Below, in pieces: positions 26,410-34,805 of a DNA stretch of 60,571 nucleotides; the first letter of the stretch is position 1, and every line of letters begins with the position of its first letter. Origin of the DNA: Miltoncostaeales bacterium (GTDB lineage: Bacteria > Actinomycetota > Thermoleophilia > Miltoncostaeales > Miltoncostaeaceae); the NCBI GenBank assembly GCA_030833665.1, contig JAURGT010000005.1:1-60571 (forward strand). Direction: 5' to 3'. Under the pieces are notes generated by a model. The model had not been told where the DNA came from, did not search any database, and saw only the letters and a program-made list of their open reading frames with translations. The position numbers and the translations under genes were made by a program.

Positions 26410-27194
26410 TGGCCGGCTTCACCGCCCTTGTGGTGGGCGATGTCTTCGGCGGGGCCGGCATGCGGGCCGCCGAGGATGCCCTGCCGGGGCTGCGCGATCA
26501 GCACCAGCCCGACATCGTGGTGGTGAACGCCGAGAACGCCGCGCATGGGTCGGGCACCACCCCCAAGCAGGCTGAGGCCCTCATCAGGGCCGGTGCCGAC
26601 GTGCTCACGGGCGGCAACCACACCTTCCGGCGCCCCGAGTTCTTCAAGACCCTCGAGGAGGACCGACGGGTTCTCCGGCCCGCCAACCTCAGCACGCGCG
26701 GTCCGGGCGGGGGCACCGTGGTGGTGGATGCGCGCGGGGGCTTTCGCGTGGGCGTGATCAACCTGATCGGGTCGGTGTTCATCGACGCCGCGCAGAGCCC
26801 GTTTGCCGTGGCTGACGACCTCGTGGACCGCATGCGGCGCGAGACGCCGCTGATCATCGTGGACTTCCACGCCGAGGCCACGAGCGAGAAGATCGCCCTT
26901 GCGCGCCACCTCGATGGCCGGGTCACCGCGGTGCTCGGCACCCACACACACGTGCCCACCGCCGACGAGAAGGTGCTCGCCGGCGGCACCGCCTACATCA
27001 GCGACATCGGCATGACGGGCCCCCACGACTCCGTGATCGGCGTGCGCGAGGAGCCCGTGCTGCGGAGGTTCCTCACCGGCATGCCCGCCAAGTGGGAACC
27101 GGCAACGGGCGACGTGCGCCTGCAGGCCGTGCTGGTGCGCGCGGACCCGGATGGCCGCGCCACGGCGATCGAGCGCATCGACCTCCCCGCCTAG
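26409..27194 (+). CDS. YmdB-family metallophosphoesterase
   Basis: A 261-residue dinuclear metallophosphodiesterase. Metal-binding motifs are visible: GDVFGGAG near the N-terminus, NAENAAHGSG, GGNHTF, DFHAEATSEK and GTHTHVPTADEK. Bacillus YmdB cleaves 2',3'-cyclic nucleotides and influences biofilm behaviour; family members often sit beside rny, which is not present here. GTG at 26409 shares its G with the preceding TAG, so translation is coupled to the LytM-like gene. Confidence 0.93.
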   Translation: MAGFTALVVGDVFGGAGMRAAEDALPGLRDQHQPDIVVVNAENAAHGSGTTPKQAEALIRAGADVLTGGNHTFRRPEFFKTLEEDRRVLRPANLSTRGPGGGTVVVDARGGFRVGVINLIGSVFIDAAQSPFAVADDLVDRMRRETPLIIVDFHAEATSEKIALARHLDGRVTAVLGTHTHVPTADEKVLAGGTAYISDIGMTGPHDSVIGVREEPVLRRFLTGMPAKWEPATGDVRLQAVLVRADPDGRATAIERIDLPA

Positions 27195-27206
27195 GCCGCC
27201 GCCACG

Positions 27207-29609
27207 CTAGCCGGCGGGCTCGCGCGGCGCGTACTCCTCGACGCGCCGAAGCCACGGAATGCGCCGCACGGCGAGCAGCGCCGCGACGCCCACCACGACG
27301 ACCACGGCGATGAGCAGCCACTGCCCGGGGGTGGGGATGCCCACCTCGAAGAAGTCGCGCAGGAACGGGATGTAGAGGCCAATGGTGAGGAGCACCAGGA
27401 AGCCTGCGACCATTCCCCACACCCAACGGCGTACGGGACTGCGCTCCGGCCCGCGCTCGAGCTCGACCACCACGGCGAGCCCGAGCAGGGTGGCGGTGAG
27501 CACCGAGGCGGTGCGCGCCTCGGACACCGTGGCGGCGAAGACGTCGCGGGCGAGCAGGTACGACGCCGTGATGGCGAGGGCGATCACCACGCCCGCGGGT
27601 ATCGCGAACGCCCCGAGGCTGCGCATGAAGCCCTCGCGGTGAACGGGACCCTCGCTCTTCGCGAGCGCCAGGAAGAAGGCCGGGATGCCGATGGTGAGCG
27701 ATGAGGTGATGGACAGCTGCCGGGGCAGGAAGGGGAACGCCACGGGGATCAGCGCGAAGGCCAGCAGGATGATGGCCGAGTACACCGACTTCGTGATGAA
27801 GAGCTTTGCCACCCGGTGGGTGTTGCGGATGATCTGCCGACCGGCCTCGATGGCCTTGGGCAGGGTGGAAAATGCATTGGTGAGCAGCACGAGATCGGCC
27901 ACGCCCTTGGCCATCTGGCTGCCGTTGCCCATTGCCACGGCGAGGCGGGCGTCCTTCAGGGCGAGGACATCGTTGACGCCGTCCCCGATCATCGCCACAT
28001 AGCGCCCGTTGGCCGTCATGGCCTGCACGAGCGCGCGCTTCTGCTCAGGCGTGATGCGCCCGAACACGGCTGTCGTGCGCACGATCTCGCGGAGTGCCTC
28101 GGGGTCGTCCGGCAGGTCCGGCCCCTGGATGGCGTTCTCGGCGCCGGTCACCCCGCACGCGGCGGCCACCGCCTGCACCGTGCCCACCCCGTCGCCCGAG
28201 ATCACCTTCACCTGCACGCCCTCGGCCTCGAGGAACCGCACCGTGTCGGGCGCATCGGGCCGCAGCGCCTCCTCGAGCACCACGGCGCCGGCGGCGTGCA
28301 TGTCCGGCAGGTGCCCCATGCCGTCCTGCTGCTCGTCGAGCGGCGCGTCGGCGGTGGCCACCAGCAGCACGCGACGCCTCTGGGCCTGTGCGTCGGCGAT
28401 GGCCGATCGCAGGTCGTCAGGCACGTCCACGCCCACCCGCTCGAGGATCTCCGGCGCCCCCATCACGATCGTCCCGTGGCCGTCGAGCGTGACGCCGCTC
28501 CACTTGCGCGACGACGCGAACGGCACCTCGGCCGTGGGCACCATGGCATCGGCCGGCATGGCGGCGAGGATCGCCTCTGCCGTGGAGTTGCGCGACGCCG
28601 CGCTGGCCGCGAGCAGCCCGCCCGCCCGGCGCACCTCCTGCTCGTCGCGGCCGGGGGCGGCGAGCACGCCCGACACCTCGAGGCGGTTCTCGGTGAGCGT
28701 GCCGGTCTTGTCCACGCACACGGTGTCGACGCTCGCGAGGCTCTCGATGGCGTTGAGCTGCTGGGCGAGCGTGCCGAGGCGCGCGAGCCGGACGGCCGCG
28801 ACCGCGAAGGTGAGGCTGGCGAGCAGCACGAGTCCCTCGGGCACCAGGGGCACGAGCGCGGCCACCACGCGCTGCACCGACGCCGCCGCGCCCCCGAAGT
28901 CGAGCCAGATCGTTGAGAGGATCATCAGCACCGCCAGCGGCACCAGCACCACGATGATGAACCGCAGGATGCGGTTGATGTCCAACTGCAGCGGCGACAG
29001 CTGGGCGCGCGTGCCCTTGGCCTCGGCGGCGAGGCGCTCGGCGAATGAGTCTGCGCCCACGGCCGTGACGCGATAGGCGCCGCTCCCCACCACGCAGAAG
29101 GCACCCGAGAGCACCTGGTCGCCGGCATCCTTCGCGACGGCGTCCGATTCACCGGTGAGCACCGCCTCGTCGAGGCTCAGCGCCGTGGCGGTCACCAGCT
29201 CGCCGTCGGCGACCACCTGGTCGCCGGGCTCGAGCAGCACCACGTCACCCGGCACGATCTCGGCGATGGCCAGCTCCACCGGCTCGCCGTCGCGCAGCAC
29301 GCGCCCGTGCGGCGCCACGAGCAGCGCCAGCCGGTCGAGGGCCCGCTTCGCGCGTGTCTCCTGGATGATCCCGATGGCCATGTTGGCCACGAGCACCCCC
29401 CCGAACAGCATGTCGCCCCACAGCCCGAAAATCGCCAGCGGGATCAGCAGGACGATCAGGATGAGGTTGAACAGCGTGAAGGTGTTCGACCAGACGATGT
29501 CGGCGAACGACCTGCTGCCCCGCGGGCCCTGACGCGGGGGGTGCGCGGCGAGGTATTGCTCGGCCTCGGCGGACGTGAGCCCGGGAGTGGTGGGGGAGAC
29601 CGTGCTCAC
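27207..29609 (-). CDS. P-type cation ATPase, CtpE-like
   Basis: An 800-residue E1-E2 ATPase. TGES (152-155) is the actuator loop, DKTGT gives the phosphorylated D300, MIGDGVNDVLALK is the hinge. The membrane motif LVPEGLV (255-261) matches the calcium-transporting CtpE group of actinobacteria rather than KdpB, CopA or MgtA. Ten membrane helices are expected: two before, two around PEGL and six after the catalytic domains. Calcium uptake is inferred from this motif alone. GTG start. Confidence 0.92.
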   Translation of the reverse strand: MSTVSPTTPGLTSAEAEQYLAAHPPRQGPRGSRSFADIVWSNTFTLFNLILIVLLIPLAIFGLWGDMLFGGVLVANMAIGIIQETRAKRALDRLALLVAPHGRVLRDGEPVELAIAEIVPGDVVLLEPGDQVVADGELVTATALSLDEAVLTGESDAVAKDAGDQVLSGAFCVVGSGAYRVTAVGADSFAERLAAEAKGTRAQLSPLQLDINRILRFIIVVLVPLAVLMILSTIWLDFGGAAASVQRVVAALVPLVPEGLVLLASLTFAVAAVRLARLGTLAQQLNAIESLASVDTVCVDKTGTLTENRLEVSGVLAAPGRDEQEVRRAGGLLAASAASRNSTAEAILAAMPADAMVPTAEVPFASSRKWSGVTLDGHGTIVMGAPEILERVGVDVPDDLRSAIADAQAQRRRVLLVATADAPLDEQQDGMGHLPDMHAAGAVVLEEALRPDAPDTVRFLEAEGVQVKVISGDGVGTVQAVAAACGVTGAENAIQGPDLPDDPEALREIVRTTAVFGRITPEQKRALVQAMTANGRYVAMIGDGVNDVLALKDARLAVAMGNGSQMAKGVADLVLLTNAFSTLPKAIEAGRQIIRNTHRVAKLFITKSVYSAIILLAFALIPVAFPFLPRQLSITSSLTIGIPAFFLALAKSEGPVHREGFMRSLGAFAIPAGVVIALAITASYLLARDVFAATVSEARTASVLTATLLGLAVVVELERGPERSPVRRWVWGMVAGFLVLLTIGLYIPFLRDFFEVGIPTPGQWLLIAVVVVVGVAALLAVRRIPWLRRVEEYAPREPAG

Positions 29610-29628
29610 GTGGCGAGCCTAGCCTGAT

Positions 29629-29646
29629 GCCGGGGGCATGCCCGGC
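29629..29646 (-). terminator. Short terminator-like hairpin
   Basis: GCCGGG (29629-29634) pairs with CCCGGC (29641-29646) across a 6-nt loop, six bases after the stop of the small membrane protein on the minus strand and just upstream of the P-type ATPase start. No T run follows. Confidence 0.4.
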
Positions 29647-29651
29647 GGCGG

Positions 29652-29822
29652 TCAGTCGTCGGCGAAGATGCGGGGCGCCGAGGCCAGCGAGAAGAGGATC
29701 CAGACGACTCCCAGCGCGAATGGCAGGTACCCGACCTCATGGCGGTCGATCCACCCGACGTAGGTCGTGATGATGCCCAGCAGGAACAACGTGGTGACGA
29801 TCCAGATCGGGAGCTTCTTCAC
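29652..29822 (-). CDS. Small two-helix membrane protein
   Basis: A 56-residue protein starting at GTG 29822, with AGAGG five bases upstream. It has two membrane helices, about 5-22 (PIWIVTTLFLLGIITTYVGW) and 32-50, joined by a charged IDRHEVGY turn, and ends RIFADD. No family is recognised. A much longer frame on this strand runs antisense to the STAS gene and is rejected. It is divergent from the STAS gene with about 80 nt between. Confidence 0.6.
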   Translation of the reverse strand: MKKLPIWIVTTLFLLGIITTYVGWIDRHEVGYLPFALGVVWILFSLASAPRIFADD

Positions 29823-29904
29823 TGCGACCTCTCGCGCGTTGAACAGGGGGCCTCGGGGCCCGGCGGCATGTTGCCGGTCAGGAAGGGTAGTCTCCCCGCC
29901 CGCC

Positions 29905-30246
29905 ATGTCGGAACCCACCAACGCACAGGTCACGGTAACAACGGACGAACGCCCCTCGGGCATCGTCGTCACGGTCACGGGCGTCGTGGACGCCAGTACG
30001 CTTCCGGACGTCTCGTCCGTTCTCACGGACGCCCAGCGCGACGGGCGGACGGTGTACGTCGACCTCGCCGCGGTGACCTTCATGGACAGCCGGGGCCTCG
30101 GCGCGCTCATCGCCGCCAACGAGCGCTCCCGCGAGGGCGCGGCGGCCATCCGCCTGCACGCACCGTCCGACGCCGTGCGGCGACTGCTCACGATCTCCGG
30201 CGTCACGGCGGTGCTCATCGAGGCCGAGGAGCTCCCCCCCGCCTGA
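29905..30246 (+). CDS. STAS-domain protein, anti-sigma factor antagonist-like
   Basis: A 113-residue STAS domain: GIVVTVTGVVDASTLPDV, then VYVDLAAVTFMDSRGLGALI, where the Ser of FMDSRGL is the position phosphorylated in SpoIIAA/RsbV proteins, and a final LLTISGVTAVL. It would bind an anti-sigma kinase when unphosphorylated. No partner kinase or sigma factor gene is in the window, so it is an orphan here. Confidence 0.9.
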   Translation: MSEPTNAQVTVTTDERPSGIVVTVTGVVDASTLPDVSSVLTDAQRDGRTVYVDLAAVTFMDSRGLGALIAANERSREGAAAIRLHAPSDAVRRLLTISGVTAVLIEAEELPPA

Positions 30247-30291
30247 CCCCTTGACGCCGGTGTTAGCGTCGGTGGAAAAGGAGGTCCCGGA

Positions 30292-30486
30292 ATGAGTCGC
30301 GTCTACGAGGTCACGGGCATGACCTGTGACCACTGCCGCATGGCGGTGGAGAGCGAGGTCGGGGCGGTCCCCGGCGTGACGGCCGTGGCGGTGGACGTGG
30401 CCACGGGGACCGTGCTGGTGGAAGGTGACGCCGACGACCGCCTGGTGCGCGACGCCATCGTCGAGGCCGGGTACGAGGTTGCCTGA
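30292..30486 (+). CDS. copZ: Copper chaperone, heavy-metal-associated domain
   Basis: A 64-residue ferredoxin-like HMA domain with the metal site GMTCDHC (C12, C15). It hands Cu(I) to CopA, whose gene overlaps its end by 8 nt. AAAGGAGGTCCCGGA before the ATG is one of the strongest ribosome binding sites in the window. Confidence 0.93.
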   Translation: MSRVYEVTGMTCDHCRMAVESEVGAVPGVTAVAVDVATGTVLVEGDADDRLVRDAIVEAGYEVA

Positions 30487-32668
30487 CCACGACCTTCTGA
30501 TCGAGGGCATGACCTGCGCGGCCTGCGTGTCGCGCGTGGAGAAGGCGCTCAACAAGGTGGATGGGGTCAGCGCATCGGTGAGCCTGGCCACTGAGCGCGC
30601 CCACGTGGAGGCGCCGGCAGGCGTGGATGACGCCGTGCTGGTGGAGGCGGTGAGGAAGGCCGGGTACGACGCCGTGCCGGCGTCGGCCGCTCCCAAGGAG
30701 GACGCGGACGCCGCCGCCGCCGCCACTGATCGGCTGCGGCGCCTGCTCATCGCGGCGGCCTGGCTCACGGTGCCGCTCATGCTGCTGTCGATGATCCCGC
30801 CGCTGCAGTTCCCCGGCTGGCAGTGGGTGTCGCTCGCCCTGGCCACGCCGGTGGTCTGGTGGTGCGGGTGGACGTTCCACGTCGGTGCCTGGCGGGCGCT
30901 CATGCACCGGTCGGCGTCGATGGACACGCTCATCTCGCTCGGCTCAGCCGTGGCCTGGGGCTGGTCGGTGGTCGCGCTGCTCTTCCTGGGAGCGGGCGAG
31001 ATCGGCATGACCATGCACATGTCGTTCCTTCCCTCCGATTCGGGCGAGGCGGAGATCTACTTCGAGGTGGCCGCCGGAATCGTCACCCTGGTGCTGCTCG
31101 GGCGCTTCCTCGAGTCGCGCGCGCGCCGCAGCGCGGGCCAGGCCATCCGCGCGCTGCTCGCGCTGGCGCCCGACACCGCCGTGGTGCTCCGCGATGGCAC
31201 CGAGCACGAGGTGCCCGCGGCGTCGGTGGCGGTTGGTGAGTTGGTGGTGGTGCGCCCCGGCGAGCGCATCGCCGTGGACGGCGAGGTGGAGGAGGGCGCC
31301 TCGGCGGTGGACAGGGCCCTGCTCACCGGCGAGAGCGTGCCGGTGGAGGTCGGGCCGGGCGATCTGGTGGAGGGCGGCGCGCTCAATGCCGGCGGCCGCA
31401 TCGTGGTGCGCGCCACGCGCGTGGGGTCTGAGACCGCCGTGCACCGCGTCGCCCGCCTGGTGGAGGCTGCGCAGGCCGGTAAGGCACCGGTGCAGCGGCT
31501 GGCCGACCGCGTGGCCGCAGTGTTCGTGCCGGTCGTGCTGCTCATCGCGCTGGGCACCCTCATCGGCTGGCTTGCCACCGGCCACGCCGCGGGCGAGGCC
31601 ATGACGGCCGCCGTCGCCGTGCTGGTCATCTCGTGCCCGTGCGCGCTCGGGCTCGCCACCCCGGCGGCCCTCATGGTGGGAACCGGCCGCGGGGCGCAGC
31701 TGGGCATCCTCATCCGCGGCCCCGAGGTGCTCGAGAGCACCCGGCGGGTGACGGTGGCCGTGCTCGACAAGACCGGCACGCTCACCGAGGGCGTGATGAA
31801 GGTGGCAGGCGTCACGCCCGCGGCCGGGTGGGATGCCGACGAGGTGCTCGCCCTGGCCGGCGCCGCGGAGTCGGGCAGCGAGCACCCCATCGGTCGCGCC
31901 ATCGCGGAGGCCGCCGCCGAGGCGCGTCCGCTGGCCGCGGCCGGTGGCTTCCGGGCCGCGGCGGGCGTGGGGGTGACCGCCGAGGTGGGGGGGCGCACCG
32001 TCACCGTGGGGCGAAGCGACCATGTGCCGACCGCCCTGGTGGCGGCCCGTGACGCCGCGCTGGCCGAGGGCCGCACCGTGGTGGCGGTCTCCGTGGACGG
32101 CGAGGGCGCCGGGGTGGTGGCCGTGAGCGATGTCATGCGGCCCGAGACGCCTCGGGCCATCGCGATGCTGCGCGACCTCGGGCTGCGCCCGATCATGCTC
32201 ACGGGCGACGCTGCGGCCCCCGCCCGCGCCGTGGCCGCCGCAGCGGGCATCGACGAGGTGGTGAGCGACGTCATGCCCGAGGACAAGGAGCGCGTGGTGC
32301 GCGAACTGCAGGACGCGGGCGAGGTCGTGGCCATGGCCGGCGACGGCGTGAACGATGCCCCGGCGCTGGTGCGCGCCGACCTCGGGATCGCCATCGGCAC
32401 GGGCACCGACGTGGCCGCCGAGGCCGCCGACATCACGCTGGTCACGCCCGACGCGCGGGCGATCGCCGACGCCATCCGCCTCTCGCGCCGCACCCTGCGC
32501 ACCATTCAGGGCAACCTCGTGTGGGCCTTCGGCTACAACGTCGCGGCGATCCCGCTGGCGGTGCTCGGGCTGTTGAACCCCCTCATCGCTGCCGCCGCGA
32601 TGGGCCTCTCCAGCATTTTCGTGGTGACGAATTCCCTGCGTCTACGGGGTTTCAAGCCCGCCCGCTAG
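30479..32668 (+). CDS. copA: Copper-exporting P1B-type ATPase
   Basis: A 729-residue CopA. An N-terminal HMA domain (GMTCAACVSRVEKAL, C13 and C16) is followed by eight membrane helices, TGES at about 283, the transport motif SCPCALG (C386, C388), D430 in DKTGT, SEHPIG in the nucleotide-binding domain and AGDGVNDAPAL. A TTG at 30479 is the only sensible start: it overlaps copZ and has GAGG directly before it, whereas further upstream the frame reads through copZ in another phase. CPC points to Cu(I) export. Confidence 0.95.
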   Translation: MPDHDLLIEGMTCAACVSRVEKALNKVDGVSASVSLATERAHVEAPAGVDDAVLVEAVRKAGYDAVPASAAPKEDADAAAAATDRLRRLLIAAAWLTVPLMLLSMIPPLQFPGWQWVSLALATPVVWWCGWTFHVGAWRALMHRSASMDTLISLGSAVAWGWSVVALLFLGAGEIGMTMHMSFLPSDSGEAEIYFEVAAGIVTLVLLGRFLESRARRSAGQAIRALLALAPDTAVVLRDGTEHEVPAASVAVGELVVVRPGERIAVDGEVEEGASAVDRALLTGESVPVEVGPGDLVEGGALNAGGRIVVRATRVGSETAVHRVARLVEAAQAGKAPVQRLADRVAAVFVPVVLLIALGTLIGWLATGHAAGEAMTAAVAVLVISCPCALGLATPAALMVGTGRGAQLGILIRGPEVLESTRRVTVAVLDKTGTLTEGVMKVAGVTPAAGWDADEVLALAGAAESGSEHPIGRAIAEAAAEARPLAAAGGFRAAAGVGVTAEVGGRTVTVGRSDHVPTALVAARDAALAEGRTVVAVSVDGEGAGVVAVSDVMRPETPRAIAMLRDLGLRPIMLTGDAAAPARAVAAAAGIDEVVSDVMPEDKERVVRELQDAGEVVAMAGDGVNDAPALVRADLGIAIGTGTDVAAEAADITLVTPDARAIADAIRLSRRTLRTIQGNLVWAFGYNVAAIPLAVLGLLNPLIAAAAMGLSSIFVVTNSLRLRGFKPAR

Positions 32669-32678
32669 TCTGCGCGGC

Positions 32679-34181
32679 GTGGCGGACGACTATCTCGGAA
32701 GCGGCGGGCGGCTGGAGGGCGGTCCCGCCGACGCGCTTGTGGCGGCCGGGTACCGCTACGAATCGGCCGCCGGGCCCCGCCTTGCCGACGGCCTGAGCAC
32801 CTCTGACCTCGCGCACGCGGTTGCGCTGGCCGAGGCCGGGGCGATACCTGATGACCAGGCGCGCGCGCTGCTCGCGGGCCTGCTCGTACTCGACGCCATC
32901 CCGGGCGACGAGTTCCCGTGGGACCCCGCGATCGGCGATGCATTCAACAGTCGTGAGCACCAGCTGAAGCAGCGCGTGGGCACAGAGGCCGCGGGGTGGC
33001 TCTCGGCGGGCAGGCCGCGGCGCGAGGCCTTCCGCGTGGCCCTGCGACTCGTTGCCCGCGACGCCGCGCGCGACCTGCACGACGCCTGCATCGACCTCGC
33101 GGGGGCGCTGGTGGACCTCGCCGCCCGGCACGCTACCGACCTCGCCGCGGACTACACCTACCTGCAGCCGGCCCAGCCCACGCGCCTCGGCCACATCGTG
33201 CTGGCGCATGCCTACCCGGTGCTGCGCGATGCCCAGCGCCTGCGGGCGATCCACGCGGCACTCGACCTCTCGGTGGCCGGCGCCGGCGGAAGCGCCGGCT
33301 CGCGCTGGCCCCTCGACCGCGACCGCCTTGCCGAGCTGCTCGGCGCGGCGGGGGTGGTGCCGCACGTGAAGGACGCCATGTGGCAGTGGGACCCCTACGC
33401 GTCACTCCTCTCCGCGGCGGCCATCACGGCCGCCCATCAGTCGCAGCTGGCTCAGGACCTGGAGATCCTCGCGAGCCAGGAGTTCGCCATCGCGACCCTC
33501 GCCGACGAGCACAGCCGCGCGAGCGCGCTGATGCCCCAGAAGAAGAACCCGTACGCGCTGGCCGTGGTGCGCGCGACCGCGGGCACCGCTGCCGGCGACC
33601 TCGCCGGCGCCCTCACGGCGTTGCACACCGGATCTGCCCGCACCGACCACTTCCATGTGCTCAACACCGTGGTGCCGCGGGCCCTCGACGAGGTCGTCGC
33701 GAGCACCCGGCTGATGGCCGCCGTGGTGGCCGGGCTCGAGCTCGACGCGAGCCGGGCCGCCGAGGGCGCGCGCCGTGGGTTCATCACCGCCGCCGACCTG
33801 GCCGACGTGCTCGCGCAGGAGGCCGGCCTCGACTACCGCACCGCGCACCACGTGGTGGGGCGCGCGGTGAAGGTGCTCGTGGACCAGGGCCTCGATGAGT
33901 CGGCCCTCACGCCCGAGGTGCTCGCCGAGGCCGCGATGGCCAGCGACGGCATCGCGCTCGATGTGGATGCCGCGTTGATCGCGTCCGCGCTCGACCCCGA
34001 GGCCGCCGCCGACACCCGGTTGCAGCGGGGCTCGTCGGCTCCAGGCGAGACCGAGGCCATGGCCGCGGCCTGCGGCGAGGAGGTCGCGGGCGCGCGTGAA
34101 TGGGGACGCGAAGCCGCGGGGCGCGCCGCTGAGGCGCATGCCGCCCTGAGGGCGCTGGCCCGGGAGATGTCCGCGAGCTAG
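32679..34181 (+). CDS. Argininosuccinate lyase family protein
   Basis: A 500-residue protein of the fumarase/ASL superfamily. TYLQPAQPTRLGH, AFNSREHQL and the signature SALMPQKKNPYALAVVR are present. The canonical signature is GSSxMPQKKNP; here it is ASALMPQKKNP, keeping the first Ser, which is the usual catalytic base position, but losing Gly and the second Ser. It is a little longer than ordinary ArgH and no argG or other arginine gene is near. It may be ArgH or a related lyase acting on another substrate. The start is GTG, 10 nt after copA. Its end overlaps the convergent cbrT-like gene by 4 nt. Confidence 0.8.
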   Translation: MADDYLGSGGRLEGGPADALVAAGYRYESAAGPRLADGLSTSDLAHAVALAEAGAIPDDQARALLAGLLVLDAIPGDEFPWDPAIGDAFNSREHQLKQRVGTEAAGWLSAGRPRREAFRVALRLVARDAARDLHDACIDLAGALVDLAARHATDLAADYTYLQPAQPTRLGHIVLAHAYPVLRDAQRLRAIHAALDLSVAGAGGSAGSRWPLDRDRLAELLGAAGVVPHVKDAMWQWDPYASLLSAAAITAAHQSQLAQDLEILASQEFAIATLADEHSRASALMPQKKNPYALAVVRATAGTAAGDLAGALTALHTGSARTDHFHVLNTVVPRALDEVVASTRLMAAVVAGLELDASRAAEGARRGFITAADLADVLAQEAGLDYRTAHHVVGRAVKVLVDQGLDESALTPEVLAEAAMASDGIALDVDAALIASALDPEAAADTRLQRGSSAPGETEAMAAACGEEVAGAREWGREAAGRAAEAHAALRALAREMSAS

Positions 34182-34801
34182 GGCGCCGCGGCGCTCGGCG
34201 CGGGCGCGCTGGTCACCTTCACGCGGGCGGCGTACCTCGACAGCAGGCGGTAGAGCGCCGGCCCGATGAGGAGCGCGAACACCACGTTGCCGATCGCCGC
34301 TGCGATGTCGAACCACGCGCTCGCGATGCACACGGTGAGGAAGGCCGCCCACGAGACCTCGGGCCCGAACGTGGCGAGGTACCAGAGGTTCATCATCCAC
34401 CCGAATCCGAATCCCCAGGCGCCCGCGATGACGGCCAGGCCGATGCGGGTGCGCGTGGCCGGCCGGAAGAGCGCGCCGCTCGCTCCGACCGCGCCCCAGA
34501 GCAGCATCTGCGCTGGGGTCCAGGGACCCTGGCCGAGGAAGGCGTTGGAGATCAGCGCGGCGAGGGCGCCCACGGCCATGCCCGCGCGCGCGCCGAGCGC
34601 AGCGCCTGTCACCAGGCACATTGTGGTGACCGGCTTCACCGAGGGCACGGCCGCGAACAGCACGCGGCCGGCGGCCGTGGCCGCGCCGAGGGTCGCGGTG
34701 AGCGCCAGCATCTTCGGGCCCGCCGAGCCGCGCTCCCAGGCCGTCCACCCGAGCAGGAGGATCGCCACGCTGGCGAGGATCACCACGGCGGCGGCGCTCA
34801 T
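34178..34801 (-). CDS. ECF transporter substrate-binding (S) component, probable cobalamin
   Basis: A 207-residue membrane protein with five to six helices in the ECF S-component pattern (PSVKPVTTMCLVTGAALG, then NAFLGQGPWTPAQMLLWG, resembling CbrT-like cobalamin S proteins). It follows the A-A' ATPase gene by 4 nt on a transcript headed by a B12 riboswitch, which supports vitamin B12 or a precursor as substrate. No transmembrane T component is encoded beside it. Confidence 0.8.
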   Translation of the reverse strand: MSAAAVVILASVAILLLGWTAWERGSAGPKMLALTATLGAATAAGRVLFAAVPSVKPVTTMCLVTGAALGARAGMAVGALAALISNAFLGQGPWTPAQMLLWGAVGASGALFRPATRTRIGLAVIAGAWGFGFGWMMNLWYLATFGPEVSWAAFLTVCIASAWFDIAAAIGNVVFALLIGPALYRLLSRYAARVKVTSAPAPSAAAP

Positions 34802-34805
34802 GGGA

